Positions 1 through 7,726 of a stretch of DNA of 64,000 bases are shown one piece after another. The first letter of the stretch is position 1; the number at the start of each line of letters is the position of its first letter. This DNA comes from Isoptericola luteus (GTDB lineage Bacteria > Actinomycetota > Actinomycetes > Actinomycetales > Cellulomonadaceae): contig NZ_JAIXCQ010000004.1 in assembly GCF_020297055.1 (NCBI RefSeq), positions 238,462-302,461 on the forward strand, in the 5' to 3' direction. The notes beneath the pieces are model-generated. The model was not told the DNA's origin. It searched no databases and saw nothing but the letters and a program-made list of their open reading frames with translations. The translations under genes and the position numbers were made by a program.

Positions 1-279
1 CGCCGCGGCCGGCACGTCCAGGTCGGGCTGCTGCCTCCGGTCGCCGGGCACCCGCGCGTGCCGATGGACCGCGTCATCGCGTGGGAGCTCGACGTGCTCG
101 GCAGCCACGGGATGGCCGCGGCCGACTACCCCCGGATGCTCGCCCTGGTCGCCGACGGGAGGCTGCGCCCGCAGGACCTGCTGGACCGTGTGGTCGGGCT
201 CGAGGAGGGGGCACGGCTGCTCCCGGACCTGGCCGGCGCACCGCGCACCGGCATGGTCGTGGTGGACCCGAGCCGCTGA
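1..279 (+). CDS. Zinc-type alcohol dehydrogenase (MDR superfamily), C-terminal part only
   Basis: The window opens inside this gene; frame 1 is open from base 1 to the TGA at 277-279, giving the last 92 residues. The segment GRHVQVGLLPP followed by the helix-strand pattern ending in GMVVVDP is typical of the C-terminal end of medium-chain (GroES-like) alcohol dehydrogenases, in which the nucleotide-binding fold ends and the protein returns to the catalytic domain. The zinc and cofactor motifs lie upstream of the window, so substrate and metal dependence cannot be judged. It is followed by a 331-base gap before corA, and no shared operon is apparent. Confidence 0.75.
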   Translation, partial: RRGRHVQVGLLPPVAGHPRVPMDRVIAWELDVLGSHGMAAADYPRMLALVADGRLRPQDLLDRVVGLEEGARLLPDLAGAPRTGMVVVDPSR

Positions 280-610
280 CCTGCCCCGCAGCCGGCCCGC
301 GCCCGGACGGGGCCTGCTGCCCGGGCCGCGCGCGACGTACACTGGCCCCGTCCGGTCGAGGCGACACCCCGTCGCAGGCAACGCTCAGGAGGTGCGCGCA
401 TGACCCGCAGCGAACCTCCCAGTAGTCCCGGCCGCGACTGACGGCCCTCGCCCTCCCCGGGCGACCCGGCGCCGAGCGCGCCGCCCCCCTGCGCGACCCG
501 CCCCCCCCGGGACCGGTCGCCGCCTGCCGCAGTCGCGGGACAGCACCCGCCGCCAGCCACCCGCACGCCGGTGTGCCCTGCGCACGCCGACGCCTGCCCC
601 GGAGGTCCTC
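280..610 (+). promoter_or_regulatory. corA upstream leader region
   Basis: This 331-base stretch separates the dehydrogenase gene from corA. A TACACT hexamer at 339-344 is a reasonable -10 element; no convincing -35 is visible. If transcription starts about 350, the corA message has a roughly 260-base leader. That leader contains a 13-codon ORF at 400-441 with a strong Shine-Dalgarno, followed by a very C-rich stretch (about 440-560). The layout of small ORF plus long leader resembles leaders that control Mg2+ transport genes in other bacteria. That role is inference only. Confidence 0.4.
400..441 (+). CDS. Candidate 13-residue leader peptide upstream of corA
   Basis: ATG at 400 is preceded by AGGAGGTG at an ideal distance and the frame ends at TGA 439-441. 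The encoded peptide is MTRSEPPSSPGRD. It contains acidic residues, a Pro-Pro pair and a third Pro. In enterobacterial MgtL, an acidic/proline-rich start makes ribosomes fall off at low Mg2+, which switches on the downstream transporter. The similarity here is in composition and position only, not sequence. The unusually good ribosome binding site is the main reason to believe it is translated. It could also be a chance ORF. Confidence 0.4.
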   Translation: MTRSEPPSSPGRD

Positions 611-1786
611 ATGGCCGTCCCCTCTGCACGCACGACCCCCCGCACGACCCGCACCGTGGGCCCCCGGGTGCTCGGTGCGCTGCGCCCGCGCCGCGGGTCG
701 TCGCCCGCCGCCCGCCCGGGTGCGCCGGCCGCGCCGTCGGACCACGACGTCCTGCCCCGCCGCTCGTCGATCGTCGAGTCCGCCCTGTACGACGGCGAAG
801 GCCGCCGGGTCGCGAGCTTCAGCCGGCTCGCCGACACGTTCCGCGAGCTGCGCTCCCACCCGGGCCGCACCGCCTGGATCGGTCTGGAGCGCCCCGACGA
901 GGCCGAGCTCGCGTCCCTCGCGCGCGAGTTCGACCTGCACCCGCTCCTCGTGGAGGACGCGATCGTCGCCCATCAGCGCCCCAAGATCGAGCGCTACGGC
1001 GACACGCTGTTCGTCGTGCTGCACGCCGCGCGGTACGTGGACGTGGCCGAGGAGGTCGAGTTCTCCGAGCTGCACGTGTTCGTCGGGCCGGACTTCGTCG
1101 TCACCGTGCGCCACGGTGCGTGCCCGGACCTCGCGGCCGTCCGCACCCACCTCGAGGCGCACCCCGCCGTGCTGGCCCGGGGCCCGGAGTCGGTGCTGTA
1201 CGCGATCATGGACCGCGTCGTGGACGACTACCTGCCGGTCGTGGCCGGGCTCGACGCCGACGTCGACGAGATCGAGTCGGAGGTGTTCGGCGGCGACGAC
1301 CAGGTCTCCCGCCGCATCTACGAGCTCTCGCGGGAGGTCGTAGAGTTCCAGCGCGCGGTGCGTCCGCTGCAGCGGGTCTGCGCGTCGTTGGCCAAGGGCG
1401 CGGAGAAGTACGGCGTCCCCACCGAGCTGCAGGCCTACCTCCGCGACGTCGCCGACCACCTCATCGAGGTCGCCGAGCGCATCGAGACGTTCCGTGTGGC
1501 CCTGCGCGACATGCTCACCGTGAACGCGACGCTCGTCGCCCAGCGGCAGAACGAGGAGATGAAGCACCTCACCGAGGTGAGCCTGCGCCAGGGCGAGGAG
1601 GTCAAGAAGATCTCGGGCTGGGCCGCCATCCTGTTCGCGCCCACCCTGGTCGGCACCGTCTACGGGATGAACTTCGACGCCATGCCGGAGCTGCACTGGA
1701 CCTACGGCTACCCCGCGGCGCTGGTGGCGATGCTGACCGTCAGCGTGGGCCTTTTCGTGGTGTTTCGTGCCAAGCGATGGATCTGA
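611..1786 (+). CDS. corA: CorA-family magnesium/cobalt channel
   Basis: The 391-residue product is a pentameric inner-membrane channel for Mg2+ (and Co2+/Ni2+) in known family members. A soluble N-terminal domain of about 325 residues, with long helical stretches near the membrane, precedes two C-terminal membrane segments (about 328-350 and 362-385). The family signature YGMNF sits at the end of the first of these (about residue 351), and the protein ends in the short positively charged tail RAKRWI. The ATG at 611 is preceded by GGAGG five bases away. The first 45 residues are basic, low-complexity and probably disordered. The upstream leader with its small ORF may regulate the gene. Confidence 0.93.
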   Translation: MAVPSARTTPRTTRTVGPRVLGALRPRRGSSPAARPGAPAAPSDHDVLPRRSSIVESALYDGEGRRVASFSRLADTFRELRSHPGRTAWIGLERPDEAELASLAREFDLHPLLVEDAIVAHQRPKIERYGDTLFVVLHAARYVDVAEEVEFSELHVFVGPDFVVTVRHGACPDLAAVRTHLEAHPAVLARGPESVLYAIMDRVVDDYLPVVAGLDADVDEIESEVFGGDDQVSRRIYELSREVVEFQRAVRPLQRVCASLAKGAEKYGVPTELQAYLRDVADHLIEVAERIETFRVALRDMLTVNATLVAQRQNEEMKHLTEVSLRQGEEVKKISGWAAILFAPTLVGTVYGMNFDAMPELHWTYGYPAALVAMLTVSVGLFVVFRAKRWI

Positions 1787-1806
1787 GTGACCGTTAAGGT
1801 CGGCCG

Positions 1807-3429
1807 GTGACCACCACGCAGGCACCGCCTCTCGCACCGTCCGGCTTCACGCCGGCCACCAGGACCCTCCTGACCCTCGCCGCAGGGGTGCTCGTGCTCG
1901 CCGGGATGCACGTCGCGTCCGAGGTGCTGGCGCCGATCTTCCTGGCCGCGGTGATCGTGATCATCTGCCACCCGGTGCGGTTCGGGCTGGAGCGCCACGG
2001 CTGGCCGCGGTGGGCGGCGACCACCGCGGTCATCGTCGTCGCCTACCTCATCCTGTCGGCGCTCGGCGCGATGCTCGTCTTCGCCGGGTTCCAGTTCGCG
2101 GGCCTCGTGAACGACTACCTCGGCCAGCTCCAGCGGTCGGTGAACGAGGTGGCGGACCAGCTCGCGGGCCTGGGGCTCGACGCGCAGATCGCCGAGACCG
2201 CGACGTCGATGCTCGAGCCGTCCCGGCTCCTCTCGCTCGCGGGCAGCGTCAGCAGCATCGTCCTCAGCGTCGCCACCGCGCTGTTCTTCGTGCTCGCGTA
2301 CGCCATCTTCATGGCCGCCGACGCCGCCCGGTACACCAACGCGTCGCGCCTGTTCGGGCGCTCGCACGCCGACCAGATCGACCGTGCCACGCGCTTCAGC
2401 TCCGGCGTGCGCCGCTACTTCGTCGTCAACGCGTCGTTCGGCGCGGTCGTCGCCGTCATCGACGGCGTCGCCCTGGGGCTGCTCGGCGTCCCGGCGCCCG
2501 TGGTGTGGGCCATCCTGGCGTTCGTCACGAACTTCGTGCCGAACATCGGCTTCATCCTCGGGCTGGTCCCGCCGGCCATCATGGCGTTCGTGGTGGGCGG
2601 CTGGCCGCTGGCGCTCGGCGTGATCGCGATCTACTGCGTCGTGAACGTGGTGCTCCAGGTGCTCGTGCAGCCCAAGTTCGTGTCCGACGCCGTGAGCCTG
2701 AGCCTCACGCTGAGCTTCGTCTCGGTGGTGTTCTGGACGTTCGTCATCGGCCCGCTCGGGGCGATCCTCGCCATCCCGCTCACCCTGCTGGTGCGGGCGC
2801 TCATCCTCGAGGGCGACCGCCGCACCGTGTGGCTGCGCTGGCTGTCCGGCGACACCACGGTGCTCTACGAGACGTCCGACCCGGGCGACCGCCCGGTCGC
2901 GCTGTCGGAGGGCGGGACGGCGTCGCCGGCCGGGGCGCGGACGGCAACCCTGCATCCCGCGGTCGAGACGGTCCGTGCGGCGCTGGACGCGCACGGCGCC
3001 GACGGCGAGGTCCGCTGGCTCCAGGACGGCGTGACGACGGCGGCCGCCGCGGCCCGGGCGCTCGACGTCCCCGTCGGCGCGATCGCCAACTCGCTCGTCT
3101 TCACCCTGGACGACTCCCCCGTGCTGGTGCTGACCAGCGGGTCGCACCGGGTCGACACCGCGTATCTCGGCGAGCGGCTCGGCGGGCGCCTCCGCAGGGC
3201 CGACGCCGCGCTCGTGCGAGAGGCCACCGGCCAGTCGATCGGTGGCGTCGCGCCAGTGGGGCACCCTGGGCAGGTGCCCACGTACGTCGACGTCGCGCTC
3301 GCGGAGCACGACGTCGTGTGGGCGGCGGCGGGGCACGCCCGCACCGTGTTCCCCACCACGTTCGACGAGCTGGTCCGGGTCACCGGGGGCACCCCGACCA
3401 CGGTCGAGGCGCCCCCGGAGACTGCCTAG
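1807..3429 (+). CDS. AI-2E family membrane transporter fused to a YbaK/ProX-type tRNA deacylase domain
   Basis: Residues about 15-350 form an AI-2E family (UPF0118) permease: hydrophobic segments at 20-70, 150-175, 205-300 and 305-345, with the family pattern FVTNFVPNIG in the middle. These proteins export or move small molecules; the true substrates are mostly unknown. From about residue 381 the chain continues in frame as a complete YbaK/EbsC-like domain (HPAVETVRAAL, then GAIANSLVF, SGSHRVDTAYLG, and TGQSIGGVAPVGH), a fold that hydrolyses mis-acylated Cys- or Ala-tRNA(Pro). No stop or likely internal start separates the two parts. GTG at 1807 is the best start although its ribosome site is weak. 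The fusion is unusual and the functional link is not obvious. Confidence 0.85.
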   Translation: MTTTQAPPLAPSGFTPATRTLLTLAAGVLVLAGMHVASEVLAPIFLAAVIVIICHPVRFGLERHGWPRWAATTAVIVVAYLILSALGAMLVFAGFQFAGLVNDYLGQLQRSVNEVADQLAGLGLDAQIAETATSMLEPSRLLSLAGSVSSIVLSVATALFFVLAYAIFMAADAARYTNASRLFGRSHADQIDRATRFSSGVRRYFVVNASFGAVVAVIDGVALGLLGVPAPVVWAILAFVTNFVPNIGFILGLVPPAIMAFVVGGWPLALGVIAIYCVVNVVLQVLVQPKFVSDAVSLSLTLSFVSVVFWTFVIGPLGAILAIPLTLLVRALILEGDRRTVWLRWLSGDTTVLYETSDPGDRPVALSEGGTASPAGARTATLHPAVETVRAALDAHGADGEVRWLQDGVTTAAAAARALDVPVGAIANSLVFTLDDSPVLVLTSGSHRVDTAYLGERLGGRLRRADAALVREATGQSIGGVAPVGHPGQVPTYVDVALAEHDVVWAAAGHARTVFPTTFDELVRVTGGTPTTVEAPPETA

Positions 3430-3451
3430 CCATCCACCTGGCGGACCCGGG

Positions 3452-4345
3452 TCAGTATCCGAGGGCCGCCAGCGCGGCGTCCGCCATCGCCGACTCCCCG
3501 CGGGCGTTCGGGTGCACCGGCACCACGTTGGTGCCGAACAGGAGCGGCTCGATCCACCGCTCGCCCCGCGCGGCGCACGCGTCGTGTCCGTCGCTGACCT
3601 CGGCCAGGTCCACGTAGGTCACGCCGGTCTCCGCGGCGGCGCGCTCGATGACGCCGTTGAGCGTGGACTGCAGGTCGCGCAGGTACGGGATGTCACCGCG
3701 CGCGATCGGCATCCTGGCGAAGCAGCCGCGCGTCTCGGGCACGATCCACGGGTAGCCGACGATCGCGACGTCAGCGTCCGGCGAGCGTTCCTGGATGCCC
3801 TGCAGGGCCGCGACCAGGGCCGGGTACGTGCTGTCCTCGACCTGGTCCGTGAAGCGGTCGCCGTACGCCCGCTCGCAGGGGTTGCCGTGGCCGGCGGTGA
3901 GAGCCCCGATCGACCCGCAGGCGAGGAGCGCCCCGATGAACGTGCTGTTGTCGTTGCCGCCGATCGTGAGGGTCACCAGGTCGGTGTCCTCGGTGAGGGC
4001 GTCGAACTGGGCGGGCACGCGCGGGTACTGGCTCTCGGCGAAGTGCTTCGTCTGCGCCCCGCCGCACGTGACGTCCGTGAGGTCCGCCCCGAGCCGGTCG
4101 GCGACCGCGTTCGGGTAGTTCAGCGTGGTGCGCAGGCACAGGGGCCGGGCACCGGGGTCGAGCGGCAGGATGCCCGAGCCTGCCGAGTACGAGTCGCCGA
4201 GGGCGACGTAGCGGAGCGGGTCACCCTCGGCCGCCTGGGCGGTGGGGACGGGGCCGGCCGCGGTGACGAGGGCGGTGGCGAGGGCCATGCCGGCCGTCGC
4301 GAGACCGGCGGTCAGGGCGCGACGGCGCCGACGTGGTGCGTGCAT
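3452..4345 (-). CDS. Secreted SGNH/GDSL-family esterase or lipase
   Basis: The protein has 297 residues and begins with an arginine-rich n-region, a hydrophobic core and an AQA-type cleavage site, so it is probably exported. The mature part shows the SGNH blocks: GDSYSAG (nucleophile Ser), a GG pair after the first Cys (CGGAQTK), GGND (oxyanion Asn), and VPVHPNARGE near the end with the catalytic His. Several Cys residues suggest disulfides, as in Streptomyces secreted lipases of this family. The longer frame runs to 4396, but the ATG at 4345 is preceded by AAGGGAG seven bases upstream and is preferred. The gene converges on the AI-2E fusion gene with 22 bases between the stops. Substrate is unknown. 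Confidence 0.85.
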   Translation of the reverse strand: MHAPRRRRRALTAGLATAGMALATALVTAAGPVPTAQAAEGDPLRYVALGDSYSAGSGILPLDPGARPLCLRTTLNYPNAVADRLGADLTDVTCGGAQTKHFAESQYPRVPAQFDALTEDTDLVTLTIGGNDNSTFIGALLACGSIGALTAGHGNPCERAYGDRFTDQVEDSTYPALVAALQGIQERSPDADVAIVGYPWIVPETRGCFARMPIARGDIPYLRDLQSTLNGVIERAAAETGVTYVDLAEVSDGHDACAARGERWIEPLLFGTNVVPVHPNARGESAMADAALAALGY

Positions 4346-4483
4346 GAGACAACTCCCTTGTTGCGTCTTGCATCCGAGGTGCTCGTCGTCGAACACCGAG
4401 ACCGAGTATCACCGCATGGGACGCAGTCTTCACCCAGGCACGCCGGTAACCGGACAGCCTTGCCCGGTGGGGCGGAGTGGTGG

Positions 4484-4870
4484 TCAGCCTGCGAAGAGCA
4501 CGCGGCCGTCGGGGTCGTCGTCCCGGCGGGGGCGCAGCGTGGCCGGCGCGGGCCACGGCAGCTCGAACCGCTCCACCGCCACGTCGATCGCGCCGAAGTC
4601 GTCGGTCTGCACCAGGACGAGCCCCGGGGTCACCTCGACGAGGCGCACCCGCAGGGGCTCGTCGTCGTCGCGCTCCAGCATCCACACGTTCGCCATCCAC
4701 GACAGGCCCGCCTCCTCCAGCGCGGCCTCGGCGACGTCCCAGTCGACCGCCCCGGTGAGGTCGCGCCCGAGCAGCGACACCGCCACCCACTCCTCGCCCT
4801 CGGGGCGCAGCCAGCCCACGGGCTCGCGGTCCTCGGGGCGGCGGTGGGCGATCCAGTCGGCGGGGAGCAT
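4484..4870 (-). CDS. Conserved hypothetical protein of 128 residues
   Basis: I do not recognise a named family with certainty. The protein is acidic and soluble, without membrane segments or a signal peptide. It starts MLPADWIAHRRPEDREPVGWL, then has a Trp-rich middle (LSWMANVWML) and alternating strand-like segments (VRLVEVTPGLVLVQ). It looks like a small all-beta protein found beside housekeeping genes in actinobacteria. It ends 4484, well clear of the esterase gene, and lies 9 bases downstream of cofE in the same direction, so it is probably the last gene of the fgd-cofE transcript. No function is proposed. Confidence 0.6.
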   Translation of the reverse strand: MLPADWIAHRRPEDREPVGWLRPEGEEWVAVSLLGRDLTGAVDWDVAEAALEEAGLSWMANVWMLERDDDEPLRVRLVEVTPGLVLVQTDDFGAIDVAVERFELPWPAPATLRPRRDDDPDGRVLFAG

Positions 4871-4879
4871 CCTGGCAGG

Positions 4880-5674
4880 CTAGCCGCCGACGCCGTCCCG
4901 CGTCGCGGAGATTCCGCGGGCGTACGCCTCGGCGCTGCCCTCCCGGAACAGGTCGTCCGCGCTGGGGCGCACCAGCGTGCGTGCCCCCGGGCCGTCACCG
5001 TCCGGCCCGCCACCCGCGAGGACGTAGCGGCCCAGGCCCCGCACCACGGCGACCGGCCGCCCGGACGTCTTGCCGCGGACCAGCTCGGACGCCGCCGCGA
5101 CCTCGTCGGCCACGGCGGTCACCGTCACCGAGATCGGCCGGCCGTGCGCGTCGGCGCCCCCGCGGAGGTCGTCGACGACCGCGACGCCCGCCGCACCGAT
5201 CGCGATGTCGACCAGGCCGTCACGCCAGGGCCGCCCGGCCGTGTCGGTGACGACGACGCCGAGCCGGTCCACGCCCCAGCGGGCCCGCAGCGCCCGGCGC
5301 AGCGCACGAGCCGACGCGTCCGGGTCCTCGGGCAGCAGCAGCACCGTCCCGTCGGGGGTGTTCGACGCGTCGACGCCCGCCGCGGCCATGACCAGGCCCA
5401 GCCGGTTCTCGACGATCCGCAGGGGGGCGAGCCCGCCCGGGCGCTCGCGCGTCGCGACGACCCGCACCGTCTCGTCGGTGATCGCCTGCTCCCGGTCGGC
5501 CGCCCGCACGACGCGGCCCTCCGCCTTCGAGACGATCTTCGACGTGACGACGACGACGTCGCCGTCGGCCACCCCCTCGGCGTCGAGCAGGTCGCCCACC
5601 AGGAGGGCGAGGTCGTCACCCGGACGGACCTCGCCCAGGCCCGCCGGGGCCCAGACCGTCAGCCGGTCGCTCAC
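4880..5674 (-). CDS. cofE: Coenzyme F420-0:L-glutamate ligase (CofE)
   Basis: The protein has 264 residues and adds glutamates, with GTP, to the lactyl phosphate tail of F420-0 to make the mature deazaflavin cofactor. Typical CofE features are the start [34 protein letters not shown], the stretch [17 protein letters not shown], and [20 protein letters not shown]. In mycobacterial FbiB this domain is fused to an FMN-binding C-terminal half that reduces dehydro-F420-0; here only the ligase half is present. GTG at 5674 overlaps the TGA of the upstream gene (GTGA), so the pair is probably translationally coupled. The frame is open further upstream, but that part is a shadow of the fgd-like gene. 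Confidence 0.9.
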   Translation of the reverse strand: MSDRLTVWAPAGLGEVRPGDDLALLVGDLLDAEGVADGDVVVVTSKIVSKAEGRVVRAADREQAITDETVRVVATRERPGGLAPLRIVENRLGLVMAAAGVDASNTPDGTVLLLPEDPDASARALRRALRARWGVDRLGVVVTDTAGRPWRDGLVDIAIGAAGVAVVDDLRGGADAHGRPISVTVTAVADEVAAASELVRGKTSGRPVAVVRGLGRYVLAGGGPDGDGPGARTLVRPSADDLFREGSAEAYARGISATRDGVGG

Positions 5675-6675
5675 CGGGTCAGCTTCGGGAGCACCTCGCG
5701 GCCGAAGACCTCGATCCACTCGCGCTGGTTGCGTCCGACGTTGTGCAGGTAGATCCGGTCGAAGCCGAGGTCCGCGTACTTCTGGATGGCGGCGCGGTGC
5801 TCGTCCGGGTCGGCCGAGATGACCATGCGTCCCTCGAAGTCCTCCGGGCGCACCAGCTTGGCCATCTGCGCGAAGTCGTGCGGCGAGCGGATGTCGGCCT
5901 TGGGGAACTTCATGCCCCCGTTGGGCCACTCCGTGAGCGCGTTCGCGAGGGCCTCCTCGTCGGTGGCGGCCCACGACATGTGCACCTGCAGCACCTTGGG
6001 CATGCCGACCGGGTCGCGCCCCGACTCCCGCACGCCGTCGTCGAACTTGCCGAAGAGCATCTCGATCTTCTCGAGCGGTGCCCCGACGGTGATCAGCCCG
6101 TCCGCGTGCTTGCCGGCGCGCTTGGCGGTGATCGGCCCGGCGGTCGCCACGAGGATCTCCGGCGGCACGTCCGGCATGGTCCACAGCCGCGTGGACTCCA
6201 TCTTGTAGTACTGGCCGGAGTGCTTGACGTCCTTGCCGTCGATGCCCGACGCGAACAGCTTCTTGATGATGTCGATGGCCTCGAACATGCGGTTGATGCG
6301 CTCGGGCGCCTCCGGCCAGTAGCCCGCGACGACGTGCTCGTTGAGCGCCTCGCCGGAGCCGAGCCCCAGCCAGTGACGGCCCGGGTACATCGCGGCGAGC
6401 GTCGCCGACGCCTGCGCCACCATCGCCGGGTGCCAGCGGAACGTCGGGGCGGTGACGCCGGGGCCGAGGTCCCCGCGGGTGCGCTCGCCGAGCGCGGACA
6501 GCACGTTCCACACGAACGCCGCCTCGCCCTGCTGCGGGACCCACGGTTGGAAATGGTCCGCCGCCATGACGCCGGAGAAGCCGTGCTCCTCCGCGTACGC
6601 CGAGAGGTCGACGACCTCGGTGGGGTGGAACTGCTCGAGCATCGCGGCATAGCCGATGGTGAGACCGGAAGGCAT
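5671..6675 (-). CDS. fgd: F420-dependent glucose-6-phosphate dehydrogenase-like oxidoreductase
   Basis: The 334-residue product is a luciferase-like (LLM) TIM-barrel enzyme that matches the FGD group throughout. It starts [14 protein letters not shown] and contains DHFQPW and [10 protein letters not shown]. The residues that in Mycobacterium FGD1 act in catalysis (His40, Trp44, Glu109) are found here as His41, Trp45 and Glu109. In that enzyme, glucose-6-phosphate is oxidised to 6-phosphogluconolactone to supply F420H2. The neighbouring overlapping cofE supports a role in F420 metabolism. Sequence in the phosphate-binding part differs from the mycobacterial enzyme, so another sugar or alcohol substrate is possible. 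Confidence 0.83.
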   Translation of the reverse strand: MPSGLTIGYAAMLEQFHPTEVVDLSAYAEEHGFSGVMAADHFQPWVPQQGEAAFVWNVLSALGERTRGDLGPGVTAPTFRWHPAMVAQASATLAAMYPGRHWLGLGSGEALNEHVVAGYWPEAPERINRMFEAIDIIKKLFASGIDGKDVKHSGQYYKMESTRLWTMPDVPPEILVATAGPITAKRAGKHADGLITVGAPLEKIEMLFGKFDDGVRESGRDPVGMPKVLQVHMSWAATDEEALANALTEWPNGGMKFPKADIRSPHDFAQMAKLVRPEDFEGRMVISADPDEHRAAIQKYADLGFDRIYLHNVGRNQREWIEVFGREVLPKLTR

Positions 6676-6725
6676 GACGCGACCCTATCCCCGCCCGCCG
6701 ACGAGGTACCTGCTACCGGCCCGAC

Positions 6726-7628
6726 TCATGCCAGGCGCTTGGCGAAGAAGTGCTCGGCGTACGGGTTCTCGTTGTACCGCCCGACCCGGCGGTACCCGGC
6801 GCGCTCGTACATCGCGACCGCCTCGACGAGGGTGCCGTTCGTGTCGAGGCGCACCTCGTCGTGGCCGAGGTCGCGGCTCACGCCCTCCAGGTGACGCAGC
6901 AGCCGCGAGCCCAGCCCCGCCCCGCGCCAGGCGGGGTGCACCCACATGCGCTTGATCTCCCCGCGCCCGTCGCCGAGCGGCTGCACTCCCCCGCACGCCA
7001 CCGGGGCGCCGTCGCTCGTCGCGACGACGAACGCGCCCGACGGCGGCCGCAGGCGGTGGGCGTCGGCCGAGCCGGAGTCGCCCGGGTCGAACCCTCCGGG
7101 GAACCGCTCGTCGAGCTCGGCCACGTACGCCGCCACGGCGGCGCGGGCGGGCGCCGCGAGCGGGTCCACGGGCTCGAGGGTCACCGTCGCGGCACGTACG
7201 AGCAGGTCCGCCTCCGCGAGCGCCGCGGCCAGCCGGGCGCGCTGCCTCGCGGTGAGCGGCCCGAGCAGGTCGCGGGCGCGGTCGCCGGAGCGCCGCTCCA
7301 GGTCGTCCCAGGCCCGCCGGCCGGCGGGCGTCAGGTCCACGCGGCGCAGCCGCCCGTCGGCGGTGTCCGGCACGACGGCGACCAGCCCCTGGGACTCCAG
7401 CCTCCGCAGCAGGCGGCTCAGGTATCCGGAGTCGAGCCCGAGCCGGGACCTCAGGGCGCGGGTCGTGCCCGGCTCGGCACCGATCTCGAACAGCAGGCGT
7501 GCCGCCCCCAGCGGCATGCCGGTGCCGAGGAACGAGTCGTCCAGCGCGCCCACGCGCTGGGTGTAGCCGCGGTTGAAGCGCCGCAGGACGGCGGCATGGG
7601 CGTCGAGCTCGGTGGTCGCGTCGGACAT
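6726..7628 (-). CDS. MarR-type regulator fused to a GNAT acetyltransferase
   Basis: The 300-residue protein has an N-terminal MarR winged helix (about 5-145), including the recognition segment RSRLGLDSGYLSRLLRRLESQGLV and a wing ending in DGRLRRVDLT. It is followed by a GNAT domain (about 150-300) with the acetyl-CoA loop RGAGLGSRLLRHLE and the late motif YERAGYRRVGRYNENPYAEHFF. Such MarR-GNAT fusions are widespread in actinobacteria and are thought to sense a ligand and acetylate a small molecule or protein; the substrate is unknown. A perfect palindrome lies directly upstream of the start codon and probably mediates autoregulation. The gene diverges from valS. Confidence 0.9.
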   Translation of the reverse strand: MSDATTELDAHAAVLRRFNRGYTQRVGALDDSFLGTGMPLGAARLLFEIGAEPGTTRALRSRLGLDSGYLSRLLRRLESQGLVAVVPDTADGRLRRVDLTPAGRRAWDDLERRSGDRARDLLGPLTARQRARLAAALAEADLLVRAATVTLEPVDPLAAPARAAVAAYVAELDERFPGGFDPGDSGSADAHRLRPPSGAFVVATSDGAPVACGGVQPLGDGRGEIKRMWVHPAWRGAGLGSRLLRHLEGVSRDLGHDEVRLDTNGTLVEAVAMYERAGYRRVGRYNENPYAEHFFAKRLA

Positions 7629-7630
7629 TC

Positions 7631-7646
7631 TCTGACCTTAGTCAGA
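7631..7646. promoter_or_regulatory. Palindromic operator at the MarR-GNAT start
   Basis: TCTGACCTTAGTCAGA has perfect 6-base arms (TCTGAC/GTCAGA) around a 4-base centre. It begins two bases upstream of the MarR-GNAT ATG. On the minus strand its centre reads TAAGGT, which is also a fair -10 hexamer, so a dimeric regulator bound here would block its own promoter. MarR proteins often bind such short palindromes. The same site lies about 80 bases upstream of valS, which is transcribed the other way. Confidence 0.6.
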
Positions 7647-7726
7647 CGAATGCCGGGACGGAACCCCCGACCGCACCGCGAAACCCGTTGCGGGGTGTGC
7701 CGCCACGTCTGGGAGAATGAGCGACC

